Of a stretch of 23,884 nucleotides of DNA, positions 1 to 8,043 are shown in pieces. Under the pieces are notes generated by a model. It was not told where the DNA came from. It saw nothing but the letters and a program-made list of their open reading frames with translations, and did not search any database. This DNA is from CAZBDU01 sp964490725 (lineage in GTDB: Bacteria; Spirochaetota; Spirochaetia; SZUA-6; DRHE01). Both the position numbers and the translations under genes were made by a program. Positions within the stretch are counted from its first letter, which is position 1. The number at the start of each line of letters is the position of its first letter. Location of the stretch: contig CAZBDU010000087.1 of assembly GCA_964490725.1 (NCBI GenBank), positions 1 to 23,884 of the forward strand, given 5' to 3'.

Positions 1-51
<51 letters not shown>

Positions 52-552
52 GGCAAGAGCGCCTTCGTGGAGGCGGACCTTCAGAGCTTCGAGTTCGTGC
101 TGCGGCTCAACCTGGTGGCGGGGCTCATGGTGCCCACCAAGGTGATGGCGGCCTACTGGATGGAGCGCCAGGTAAAGGGCTCCATCATCAACATGACCTC
201 CATGGCCTCCTACCTGCCCCTGTCGGGGGTCTGGGCCTACGACGCGGCCAAGGCCGCGGTGCTCAACCTCACTCAGGCCACCGCCAAGGAGCTGGCCCCC
301 CACGGCATCCGGGTGAACGCCGTGGCTCCGGGCTTCTTCGTGGGCAAGCAGAACCGGGCGCTTCTGTACGATGAGAAGGGGGAGCTCACCGCCCGCGGCA
401 GATCGATCATCGACCACACTCCCTACGGGCGCTTCGGGGAGGTGGCGGAGCTGGCCGGGGCGGTGCTGTTCCTGGCCAGCGCCAGGGCATCCGGGTTCGT
501 GACCGGGGTGTCCCTGCCGGTGGACGGCGGATACCTGATTCACAATATTTGA
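52..552 (+). CDS. uxuB: D-mannonate oxidoreductase (fructuronate reductase), SDR type, 5' truncated
   Basis: C-terminal two thirds of a short-chain dehydrogenase/reductase. Numbering from the GTG at 67, the SDR catalytic set is visible: Asn15, Ser45 (NMTSMASY), Tyr58 and Lys62 (YDAAK), then RVNAVAPGFF and a C-terminal SGFVTGVSLPVDGGY. The GFF-x2-KQNRALL segment and the HTPYGRFGE block are as I recall them in SDR-type mannonate oxidoreductases (Bacillus UxuB type), which interconvert D-fructuronate and D-mannonate with NAD(H). The N-terminal glycine-rich cofactor motif is lost in the poly-C run, so the true start is not in the window; GTG 67 is only the first possible in-frame start. It lies 18 bp before the HAD gene and belongs to the same operon as uxaE and uxaC, which make its substrate. 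Substrate assignment rests on both sequence and context; another sugar-acid SDR is the alternative. Confidence 0.8.
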   Translation, partial: GKSAFVEADLQSFEFVLRLNLVAGLMVPTKVMAAYWMERQVKGSIINMTSMASYLPLSGVWAYDAAKAAVLNLTQATAKELAPHGIRVNAVAPGFFVGKQNRALLYDEKGELTARGRSIIDHTPYGRFGEVAELAGAVLFLASARASGFVTGVSLPVDGGYLIHNI

Positions 553-570
553 AGCAACGGGAGGGAAGCG

Positions 571-1452
571 TTGAGCAAAGCGGTGCTTCAGGAGTTCGAG
601 GCCAGACAGGAGTTCTTCATCGGGCTTGATTCGGACGGCTGCGTGTTTCCGTCCATGGAGCTCAAGCACAAGGAGTGCTTCATCCCCAACATCGTGCGCC
701 ACTGGTCGCTGCAGCCCATCTCCAAGTACGTCCGGGAGGCGGCGGAGTTCGTGAACCTGTACTCCAAGTGGCGCGGGGCCAACCGCTTTCCGGCGCTGCT
801 GAAGGTCTTCGACCTGCTGGCCGAGCGCCCGGAGGTGCAGCGCTCCCCCGTGAAGATTCCCGAGGTGCCTGCCTTGAGGGCCTGGGTCAGGGAGGAATCC
901 TCCCTGGGCAACCCGGCGCTGAAGGCGGCCGTGGAGCGCAACCCGGCGCCGGATCTGGTCCTCACCCTCCGGTGGTCAGAGGCGGTGAACGCCAGCATCG
1001 AGGAGATGGTGCAGGGGGTGCCTCCTTTCCCCGGGGTGCGGGAAAGCCTGGAAAAGATGGCCGCCCGGGCGGACATCATCGTGGTTTCCGGGACCCCAGG
1101 GGAAGCGCTGGAGCGGGAATGGCGGGAGCACGACCTGGCAGGCCACGTGCGGCTGATCGCCGGCCAGGAGCTGGGCTCCAAGAAGGACCATCTGAGCCTG
1201 ACCGCCGCGGGCAAGTACCCTGCGGATCACATGCTGATGATCGGGGACGCCCCCGGGGACATGAAGGCCGCCAAGGCGGTGGGGGCGCTGTTCTACCCGG
1301 TCAACCCCGGCGCCGAGGAGGCCTCCTGGGAACGCTTCTCCGGTGAGGCGCTGGAGCGTTTCTTCGCCGGGAGGTACGCCGGAGGATACGAGGCGCAGCT
1401 GATCGTCGAGTTCGACGAGCTGCTGCCGGAGACTCCGCCGTGGAAGCGCTAG
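571..1452 (+). CDS. HAD-superfamily hydrolase, substrate unknown
   Basis: A 293-residue HAD-fold phosphatase-like protein. Motif I is LDSDGCV, with nucleophile Asp20 and acid/base Asp22. Motif II is around Ser173/Thr175 (VVSGTP), motif III is Lys204/Lys205 (GSKKD), and motif IV is GDAPGD (Asp226, Asp230). A roughly 120-residue cap follows motif I. The start is TTG at 571, chosen because a strong GGGAGGG site lies just upstream and the DxD motif sits 20 residues in, as usual. It sits between the mannonate oxidoreductase and the LarA-like gene in the uronate operon, so a sugar-acid phosphate or another phosphorylated side product is a reasonable substrate guess, but nothing in the sequence fixes it. 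All four catalytic motifs are intact, so it should be active. Confidence 0.8.
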   Translation: MSKAVLQEFEARQEFFIGLDSDGCVFPSMELKHKECFIPNIVRHWSLQPISKYVREAAEFVNLYSKWRGANRFPALLKVFDLLAERPEVQRSPVKIPEVPALRAWVREESSLGNPALKAAVERNPAPDLVLTLRWSEAVNASIEEMVQGVPPFPGVRESLEKMAARADIIVVSGTPGEALEREWREHDLAGHVRLIAGQELGSKKDHLSLTAAGKYPADHMLMIGDAPGDMKAAKAVGALFYPVNPGAEEASWERFSGEALERFFAGRYAGGYEAQLIVEFDELLPETPPWKR

Positions 1453-1513
1453 GCTGCCGCTTCCGGCGGCCGAGCGCCGGCCGGGCCGGGGCCGGGCGGA
1501 GCAAGGAGGGAAC

Positions 1514-2869
1514 ATGAACGCAGGGTTCGGCAGCCCGGGCGCTTCTCTGAGCGCGGAGCAGGTCAGGCAGATCATAGCCGAGGGGACCCCGGAGCAGCTG
1601 GTCCGGGACAAGCGGGTGCTGGTGCTGACGCCGGACGCCACCCGCACCTGTCCGCTGCCGATGATGGTGCATGCGGTCCGCGAGGCGATCGGCCCGCTCG
1701 CCCGCCGCCTGGACTTCATGATCGCCCTGGGCTCCCACCATCCTCTGGAGGACGCCCGGGTGCTGGAGCTCTACGGCATCAGCCCGGAGGAGCGCCGGGG
1801 GCCGTTCCGGGACAGCCGGTTGCTGAACCACCGCTGGGACGTGGAAGGCACGCTGGTAGAGTTGGGGCGCTTCGGGGAGGAGGAGATCGAAGAGCTGACC
1901 GGCGGGCTGTTCCGGGAAGCGGTGACGGTGGACATCAACCGCGCCGTCTACGACTACGATCTCATCCTGATCCTTGGCCCGGTCTTTCCCCATGAGGTGA
2001 TCGGCTTCTCGGGGGGCAACAAGTACCTGTTCCCGGGCATCTCCGGGGGCGAGTTCCTGCACTTCTTCCACTGGCTGTCGGCGGTGATCACCTGCTGGAA
2101 GACCATCGGCTTCAAGGACACCCCGGTGCGGGAGCTGGTCAACCGCGCCGCCGGCAAGCTGTCCGTGCCGCGGCACTGCATCGCCATGGTGGTGGGACCC
2201 TCCTCCTACGAGGACCTGGGCTCCAAGGGCGGCGAGCAGGCTCCCCGGGACGGCTCGGCTCATCAGGCCGGCGGCACGCTGGCGGGTCTGTACGTGGGCA
2301 GCCCCGAGGAGGCATGGTCGCGGGCGGCGGACCTCTCGGCGCAGATCCACGTGGTGTACAAGCCGAAGCCCTACCGGACGGTGCTGGGACGGGCGCCTGC
2401 CATGTACGACGAGGTGTGGGTGGGCGGCAAGGTGATGTACAAGCTGGAGCCGGTGGTGGCCGCGGGGGGGCGCCTGATCATCTACGCGCCCCACATCCGG
2501 GTGGTCTCCTCCACCTGGGGGCGCTACCTGGAGCAGGTGGGCTACCACGTGCGCGACTACTTCCTGGCCCAGATGGGCCGCTTCCGGGACGTGCCGCGGG
2601 GAGTGCTGGCTCACTCCACCCACGTGAAGGGGCTGGGCAGCTACGAGAACGGCGTGGAGAAGCCGCGCATCGAGGTGGTGCTGGCCACGGGGATCCCTGC
2701 GGAGACCTGTCGGCGCATCAACCTGGGCTACATGGACCCCGCAACGCTGCGGGGGGAGGACTACCGGGGCCGCGAGGAGGAGGGGGTGCTGTTCGTGGAC
2801 CACGCCGGGGAGGTGCTGCACCGGCTGGAGAGCGAGCGGCCCGACGGGGCGAAGGAGAGCGCCGAATGA
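1514..2869 (+). CDS. LarA-family nickel-pincer racemase/epimerase (DUF2088)
   Basis: A 451-residue protein of the lactate racemase (LarA) superfamily, enzymes that invert the C2 hydroxyl of 2-hydroxyacids with a nickel-pincer nucleotide cofactor. The signature residues are present: Asp41-x-Thr-Arg44 (DATRTCP; LarA Asp72/Arg75), His75 (LGSHHP; LarA His108), His160 (FPHEVIGFSGG; LarA His174) and Lys170 (SGGNK; LarA Lys184, the cofactor attachment lysine). The His-to-Lys spacing of 10 is the same as in LarA. Start ATG 1514 follows GCAAGGAGGGAAC. Its stop overlaps the uxaE start (ATGA). Known homologues in this superfamily act on lactate, malate and gluconate; the uronate operon points to an aldonate such as D-mannonate/D-gluconate rather than lactate (inference). 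Cofactor genes larB, larC and larE are not in this window. Confidence 0.82.
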   Translation: MNAGFGSPGASLSAEQVRQIIAEGTPEQLVRDKRVLVLTPDATRTCPLPMMVHAVREAIGPLARRLDFMIALGSHHPLEDARVLELYGISPEERRGPFRDSRLLNHRWDVEGTLVELGRFGEEEIEELTGGLFREAVTVDINRAVYDYDLILILGPVFPHEVIGFSGGNKYLFPGISGGEFLHFFHWLSAVITCWKTIGFKDTPVRELVNRAAGKLSVPRHCIAMVVGPSSYEDLGSKGGEQAPRDGSAHQAGGTLAGLYVGSPEEAWSRAADLSAQIHVVYKPKPYRTVLGRAPAMYDEVWVGGKVMYKLEPVVAAGGRLIIYAPHIRVVSSTWGRYLEQVGYHVRDYFLAQMGRFRDVPRGVLAHSTHVKGLGSYENGVEKPRIEVVLATGIPAETCRRINLGYMDPATLRGEDYRGREEEGVLFVDHAGEVLHRLESERPDGAKESAE

Positions 2870-4437
2870 GCTCCAGAGTGGAAACGATCGGCGGAGAAGC
2901 GCTGGAACGGTGGATCGGTGCGGCCCGCGAGAGGGGCCTTCTGGAGGCCGGGCTCGACGCCGGGGGATGGGCCGGCCGCCCCGGGGTAGAGGAGCTCCTG
3001 TACCCGCAGTCGGTGCGCAGGGCGGGTCCCGCCCTGGCGGCGGCGCTGAAGCTTCCCGGCGGTCGGGCCGTGGGGCTGTTTGCAGAACAGAAGTCCCACC
3101 TGCCCGGGGGGTTCGAGGGGCTCGCCAGGGATCTTCCCGGGGGCCTGGCCGGCCTGTTCTGCTCCTTCACCCACGAAAACGCCGGCGCTCTGCGGGCGCT
3201 CCTGCCCTACACGGCGCCCTCCCCTCTGGGAGACCGGGACGTCACCTTCGGGGTGGGGGACCGGCTGGGGGTGGCCGGAGCGGGCCATCTGCGGGTGATG
3301 CGCCGCTACCAGGCCTACCCGGTGCTGGCCCAGCAGTCGGTGCGCGAGCTGGAGCTCACCGGACGCAGCTACCCGGAGGTGCTGGACGCTTCCACCTGGG
3401 CGGTCTTTCAGGAGGGATACGAAGATGGATGGGGGGCCGACGGGGACCACCTGAAGACCGAGGAATGGGTGCGCACCGCCATGAAGATCGGCTTCACCAT
3501 GGTGACGGCGGACGTCTCCGACTTCATCCGGGCCCAGCAGGCGGAGAGCAGCCAGGCCGCCGTCCTCTCCGCCTATGCGGGGCTGCCGCAATCCTACCGC
3601 AAGCGGATCGAAGACAACTATCTCCACATGACGTTGGAGCTGGACACCGGGGAGAGCGTGGCCTTCTCGCATGCGGAGCTGGCACGGGTGGCCCTGGTGT
3701 ACGGGGAGGCCATCGAGCAGGCCGCCCGGCTGTATCGCGCCGGCGCAGAGGTCTGCGGCGAGGGGGGATTCGACTTCGAGCTCTCGGTGGACGAGACCGC
3801 CACCCCCACCACCCTGCAGGCCCACGTGTTCGTGGCCCTGGAGGCGAAGGAGGCGGGGATCCGCATCGGCTCCCTGGCGCCGCGCTTCGTGGGGGAGTTC
3901 CAGAAAGGCATCGACTACATCGGCGAGCTGTCCCGGTTCGAGAGCACCTTCCGCTCCCACGCCGCCGTGGCGCGCAAGCTGGGCTACCGCATTAGCGTGC
4001 ACTCCGGCAGCGACAAGTTCAGCGTTTTTCCGGTCATCGGCCGGGATAGCCGGGGCAGGTTCCACATCAAGACCGCGGGCACCAACTGGCTGGAGGCCAT
4101 GAAAGTGATCGCCGGGCGGGAGCCGGCTCTTTACCGCAGCATGCACGCCGCCGCGCTGGAGCGCTTCAGCAAGGCCACGAAGTACTACCACGTCACCACC
4201 AACCTGGACAATGTCCCTCCCCTCGACTCCCTGTCCGACGCGGAGCTTCCCGGGTTGTTCGACAATCGTGACGCCCGGCAGCTGATCCACATTACCTACG
4301 GTGAGCTGCTGCGGGACCCGGCCATCGCAGGGCCCTTCTTCCAGGCCCTGGAGCGGCACATCGACGCCTACTGGGCGGCGCTGGAGCGGCACATCGGGCG
4401 GCACCTGGAGACCCTGGGAGTGCCGAAGAGGAGCTGA
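2866..4437 (+). CDS. uxaE: Tagaturonate epimerase (tagaturonate/fructuronate 3-epimerase)
   Basis: A 523-residue protein resembling the UxaE family first described in Thermotoga, which epimerises D-tagaturonate to D-fructuronate so that galacturonate can enter the glucuronate branch without tagaturonate reductase and altronate dehydratase. Recognised from its overall sequence and from conserved blocks such as HSGSDKFSVFPVIGRD (His379, Asp382, Lys383) followed by HIKTAGTNWLEA. I cannot name metal ligands with certainty. Start ATG 2866 overlaps the preceding stop (ATGA) with GAAGGAGAG just upstream; the frame stays open further 5' but that part is a shadow of the LarA-like gene. It ends 2 bp before uxaC. 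The immediate neighbours UxaC (makes tagaturonate) and the UxuB-type SDR (uses fructuronate) strongly support the role. Confidence 0.85.
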   Translation: MSSRVETIGGEALERWIGAARERGLLEAGLDAGGWAGRPGVEELLYPQSVRRAGPALAAALKLPGGRAVGLFAEQKSHLPGGFEGLARDLPGGLAGLFCSFTHENAGALRALLPYTAPSPLGDRDVTFGVGDRLGVAGAGHLRVMRRYQAYPVLAQQSVRELELTGRSYPEVLDASTWAVFQEGYEDGWGADGDHLKTEEWVRTAMKIGFTMVTADVSDFIRAQQAESSQAAVLSAYAGLPQSYRKRIEDNYLHMTLELDTGESVAFSHAELARVALVYGEAIEQAARLYRAGAEVCGEGGFDFELSVDETATPTTLQAHVFVALEAKEAGIRIGSLAPRFVGEFQKGIDYIGELSRFESTFRSHAAVARKLGYRISVHSGSDKFSVFPVIGRDSRGRFHIKTAGTNWLEAMKVIAGREPALYRSMHAAALERFSKATKYYHVTTNLDNVPPLDSLSDAELPGLFDNRDARQLIHITYGELLRDPAIAGPFFQALERHIDAYWAALERHIGRHLETLGVPKRS

Positions 4438-4439
4438 GC

Positions 4440-5852
4440 ATGGCCAAGGAGTTCCTGGGCGAGGAGTTCCTGCTGAGCACAGAGACCTCCCGGGTGCTGT
4501 TCCACGACTACGCACGCCAAATGCCGATCTTCGACTACCACTGTCACCTGCCGGTGGCGGAGATCGCGGAGAATCGCCGCTTCGAGAACATGAGCCGCAT
4601 CTGGCTGGCCGGAGACCACTACAAGTGGCGGGCCATGCGTGCCTGTGGGGTGGAGGAGAGACTGATCACGGGGGACGCCTCCGACTGGGAGAAGTTCCTG
4701 GCCTGGGCCGAGACCGTCCCCTACACGATCCGCAACCCCCTCTACCACTGGACCCACATGGAGCTGCGCAACCCCTTCGGCGTGCGGGAGCTGCTGTCCC
4801 CGCAGACGGCCCGGGGCGTATGGGAGCGCTGCAACGAGCTTCTGGCGGGCGAGCAGTTCCGGGCCAGGGGCCTGATGAGCCGCTTCAACGTGAAGGTGGT
4901 GTGCACCACCGACGACCCCACCGACACCCTGGAGCACCACCGGCAGATCCGGCAGGAGGGGTTCGCCGTGAAGGTCTTGCCGGCCTTCCGGGCGGACAAG
5001 GCGCTGGCCGTGGACAACCCGCCGGTGTTCACCGCCTGGCTCGGGCGGCTGGAGGAGGCGGTGGGCCGCCGGATCGGCACCTTCCCGGAGCTGATCGAGG
5101 CCCTGCGGGAGCGCCACGCCTACTTCCACGAGATGGGAAGCCGCCTCTCGGACCACGGCATCGAGGTCCCCTACGCCGCCGCGTACACCGACCGGGAGGT
5201 GGGGGTCATCTTCGCCATGGCCAGGGAGGGGCAGCTGCCCGCACCCCAGGACGTGCTGAAGCTCAAGTCCGCAATGCTCTACGAGCTGTGCGTGATGGAT
5301 GCTGAGCGCGACTGGACGCAGCAGTTCCACTTCGGCGCCCTCCGGGGCGTCTCCAGCCGCATGCAGCGCCTCCTGGGGCCGGACACCGGATACGACGCCA
5401 TGGGCGACTTCGAGATCGCCCGGCCACTGGTACGCCTTCTGGACCGGCTGGAGACCGCCGGAAAGCTGGCCCGCACCATCGTGTACGTGCTCAACCCGCG
5501 GGACAACGAGATGGTGGCCTCCATCGCGGGCAGCTTCCAGGACGGCTCGGCCCGGGGGAAGATGCAGCTCGGCTCTGCCTGGTGGTTCAACGACCAGAAG
5601 AGCGGCATGGAGTGGCAGATGAACGCCCTCTCCAATGTGGGCCTGCTTTCCACCTTCGTGGGGATGCTCACCGACTCCCGCAGCTTCCTGTCCTACCCCC
5701 GCCACGAGTATTTCCGCCGCGTCCTCTGCGACCTGATCGGCCGGGAGGTGGAGGCGGGGGAGCTGCCCGCGGACATCCCCCATCTGGGCGGCATCGTGCA
5801 GGACGTGTGCTTCAACAACGCCGCCCGCTACTTCCGGATCCCGGTGGAGTGA
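4440..5852 (+). CDS. uxaC: Uronate isomerase (glucuronate/galacturonate isomerase)
   Basis: A 470-residue amidohydrolase-superfamily isomerase of the usual UxaC length, converting D-galacturonate to D-tagaturonate and D-glucuronate to D-fructuronate in the cytosol. The N-terminal metal motif is FDYHCHLP (His34, His36), followed by the family blocks IWLAGDHYKWRAMRACGV, CTTDDPTDTLEHH, YVLNPRDNEM, LGSAWWFNDQKSGME and LTDSRSFLSYPRHEYFRR. Start ATG 4440 has AAGAGGAG six bases upstream and is 2 bp from the uxaE stop, so it is translationally linked. It is the last gene of the visible uronate operon; about 120 bp later a new promoter begins the signalling cluster. Identification is firm. Activity on both uronates is typical of the family but cannot be read from sequence. 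Confidence 0.95.
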   Translation: MAKEFLGEEFLLSTETSRVLFHDYARQMPIFDYHCHLPVAEIAENRRFENMSRIWLAGDHYKWRAMRACGVEERLITGDASDWEKFLAWAETVPYTIRNPLYHWTHMELRNPFGVRELLSPQTARGVWERCNELLAGEQFRARGLMSRFNVKVVCTTDDPTDTLEHHRQIRQEGFAVKVLPAFRADKALAVDNPPVFTAWLGRLEEAVGRRIGTFPELIEALRERHAYFHEMGSRLSDHGIEVPYAAAYTDREVGVIFAMAREGQLPAPQDVLKLKSAMLYELCVMDAERDWTQQFHFGALRGVSSRMQRLLGPDTGYDAMGDFEIARPLVRLLDRLETAGKLARTIVYVLNPRDNEMVASIAGSFQDGSARGKMQLGSAWWFNDQKSGMEWQMNALSNVGLLSTFVGMLTDSRSFLSYPRHEYFRRVLCDLIGREVEAGELPADIPHLGGIVQDVCFNNAARYFRIPVE

Positions 5853-5892
5853 AGGGGCCGCCGGCAGTCTCCCGCCCCGCCGCCCGGATTGA

Positions 5893-5915
5893 GCCGCCCT
5901 GGACCAGAGGGCCGC
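5893..5915 (+). terminator. Weak hairpin after uxaC
   Basis: GCCGCCCT (5893-5900) and AGGGCCGC (5908-5915) pair over 7 of 8 positions with a 7-base loop. No T-run follows, so it is not a standard intrinsic terminator. It lies 40 bp after the uxaC stop and just before a perfect 10-bp palindrome CCCTCGAGGG (5916-5925). It may mark the operon end or be chance in GC-rich DNA. Confidence 0.22.
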
Positions 5916-5957
5916 CCCTCGAGGGACGTTGTCTACAATTCACCCCGGCGTTCCGTG

Positions 5958-5970
5958 TATAATCCTGACC
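5958..5970 (+). promoter_or_regulatory. Consensus -10 (TATAAT), possible leaderless start
   Basis: A perfect TATAAT lies at 5958-5963 in otherwise GC-rich sequence. Transcription would start near 5968-5970, only 0 to 6 bases before TTG 5971 or ATG 5974 of the first kinase gene. No good -35 hexamer sits 16-18 bases upstream (closest ACAATT, 5935-5940); a second -10-like TACAAT lies at 5934-5939. No Shine-Dalgarno sequence precedes ATG 5974. This would start the signalling operon. Confidence 0.5.
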
Positions 5971-5973
5971 TTG

Positions 5974-8043
5974 ATGGCTGCGGAAAAAACAGTTCTCTTC
6001 TATCAGGTCCTGCTGGATTCCGTCGGCGAGGCCATCGTGGCCACGGATCTGGATCTGAGGGTGATCTTCTGGAACCGTTTCGCCGAGAGGCTGTTCGGCT
6101 GGAGCGCGCAGGAGATCGCCGGACGGAAGGCTACAGACCTGCTGGTTCCCCGGGCCAGGCTGCGGAAGCTCGGCAGAGTAGTCGATACCCTGCGGCGGCG
6201 GCACGGTTGGGCCGGTCAGATGCGACTGCGCAGGAAAGACGGTACCGAGTTTTTCGCCCTGATAACCGCCACGCCCCTGGAGCCAGCCAGCGGCACCTTG
6301 GGTGGATTCGTCTGTGTCTGTGTGGACATCTCGCGGGAAACGGCCGAGGCGGGCGGTTGGCCCCTTGCCGGTACGGGTATGCCCGGAGAGGTAACCGGGA
6401 TGGGGCGTCTCATGCAGGCGCTGGAGCGAAAAAACTACGAGTTCGAGCTCATCTTCGACTCGGTGCCGACACCCCTGTTCCTGAAGGATCGGGAGGGACG
6501 TTTCCTGCGGGTGAACCGGGCCTTCGCCCGGGCCACGGGACTTTCGGAACGGCGCTGTATCGGCAGGACGAGCGCCGAAGTTATGCCCCGTTACGGCGTC
6601 CGGTACGCCTCCGACGACGAAGAGGTATTCCGCAGCGGGAAGCCCAGGATGGGGTTGCTGCGGCCCTACCAGTCTCGCCTCGGCAGCAGGTGGGCCCTCA
6701 CCGACAAGATCCCTTACCGGGATCCCCAGGGAAGGGTCTGCGGGCTGGTGGGCTCTATTGTCGACATCACCGATCGGAAGAATCTGCAAGACGAGCTGGC
6801 GCGGAACATCCAGGATCTGCAGGTGGTGAACGACTTCGTGGTGAGGGCAAGCCGCATCGCTGAAACCGACGAGCTGTGCCGCCTAGCCGCGCGGGCGGTG
6901 AGCCGGACCAATCCGCGGGCCTTTGTCACCGTTTCCTACTTCGACCCGGCCGTCGGCGGTCCGCGAGTGCGGGCCGTGGCGGGTTTGGGCAGGAAGGCCG
7001 CGCGCGTCAGGAAGCTGCTGGGTGACAGTCCTCTGGACGTGGGCGGACCCCCGGAATCCATGGGGGCGGCGGCGCGCGCGGCGGTACCGCTGTTCACCTC
7101 CGGGCGCCTGGAACGAATCCCGGGTGGGCTCCTGGCGCTGGCAGAGGGCATGCTCACACGGGAGACTTGCGAGCAGATCACGGAGTACCTGGGAATCGAG
7201 TCGGCCCATGCGGTGGGCCTGTCCATGGACAGGGAGATCGTGGGTGGGGTTTCCCTGCTGCTTCCCCGGGGCCAGTCCCTGCAGCGAGGCCAGGTGATCG
7301 AGACCATCGCCCGGCATCTGGCGGTGCTGCTGCACAGGCTGCGGACGGAGCAGCGCCTGCGGCAGGGAGAAAACAGTTTCCGCGAGCTGGTGCAGCGCTT
7401 CATCCACCTTCGCGACGACCAGAACGCGGAAATCTCGCGGGAGCTGCACGACGATCTGGGCCAGTCGCTGACGGGACTGGCCATGGATCTGACCATGGTG
7501 GAGCAGGATCTGCGGGGAGAGGGTGGGGCACCGGACCTTGTGGCCACCGCCGACACCCTCCGTGACATGCGCAGGCTTCTCAAGGAGACCGTAGGGAAGG
7601 TGCGCAACATTTCCCAGCTCTTGCGGCCGGCGGTCCTCGATTCTTCCAGCCTGGTCGAGGCGCTGGAATGGCAGCTCGAGGAGTTCGGGAGGCGCTCCGG
7701 TACGCTTACTTCCTTTCGGAGCGACCTGGCTTCCATTGAGCTGCCCAAGCCGCAGACCCTGGCGGTGTTTCGCACGGTTCAGGAGGCTCTGACCAACTGT
7801 GCGCGCCACGCCAGGGCGACTCACGTCGTGGTGAAGCTCAGGCAGCGTCGGCGTGCGCTCCTCATCAGCGTCGCCGACAACGGCGTGGGCTTCGACCCTA
7901 CCCGGAGGGACCGGGGAGGCTGCCTGGGTATCCTGGGCATGGAGGAACACATGTCCTCCGGCGGCGGCTCGGTGGAGATCCGAAGCAGGGAAGGGCATGG
8001 AACGACCGTGCGCATCCACGTGCCCCTCGAGGAAGACGCTTGA
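5974..8043 (+). CDS. PAS-PAS-GAF sensor histidine kinase (NarL/DesK type)
   Basis: A 689-residue kinase without membrane segments, so probably a cytoplasmic sensor. Order: PAS 1 (about 8-125), PAS 2 (about 152-272, ending in DITDRKNLQ), GAF (about 280-460), HisKA_3 dimerisation/phosphoacceptor with His492 (ELHDDLGQSLTG), and HATPase with N box Asn608 (EALTNCARHA), DNGVGFDP and a G2-like GILGMEEH. The ELHDDLG histidine box is typical of kinases that pair with LuxR-type regulators, and exactly such a regulator follows with a 4-base overlap (TTGA). ATG 5974 is chosen because the first PAS begins right after it; TTG 5971 and TTG 5929 are alternatives, but the latter would place the promoter inside the gene. 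No haem or flavin ligand could be assigned, so the signal is unknown. Confidence 0.88.
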   Translation: MAAEKTVLFYQVLLDSVGEAIVATDLDLRVIFWNRFAERLFGWSAQEIAGRKATDLLVPRARLRKLGRVVDTLRRRHGWAGQMRLRRKDGTEFFALITATPLEPASGTLGGFVCVCVDISRETAEAGGWPLAGTGMPGEVTGMGRLMQALERKNYEFELIFDSVPTPLFLKDREGRFLRVNRAFARATGLSERRCIGRTSAEVMPRYGVRYASDDEEVFRSGKPRMGLLRPYQSRLGSRWALTDKIPYRDPQGRVCGLVGSIVDITDRKNLQDELARNIQDLQVVNDFVVRASRIAETDELCRLAARAVSRTNPRAFVTVSYFDPAVGGPRVRAVAGLGRKAARVRKLLGDSPLDVGGPPESMGAAARAAVPLFTSGRLERIPGGLLALAEGMLTRETCEQITEYLGIESAHAVGLSMDREIVGGVSLLLPRGQSLQRGQVIETIARHLAVLLHRLRTEQRLRQGENSFRELVQRFIHLRDDQNAEISRELHDDLGQSLTGLAMDLTMVEQDLRGEGGAPDLVATADTLRDMRRLLKETVGKVRNISQLLRPAVLDSSSLVEALEWQLEEFGRRSGTLTSFRSDLASIELPKPQTLAVFRTVQEALTNCARHARATHVVVKLRQRRRALLISVADNGVGFDPTRRDRGGCLGILGMEEHMSSGGGSVEIRSREGHGTTVRIHVPLEEDA

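Noticed and set aside
2314..2865. Upstream extension of the uxaE frame by 184 codons
   Set aside because: The extension is Gly/Arg/Ala-rich and overlaps the LarA-like gene. The ATG at 2866 with GAAGGAGAG and family alignment mark the true start.
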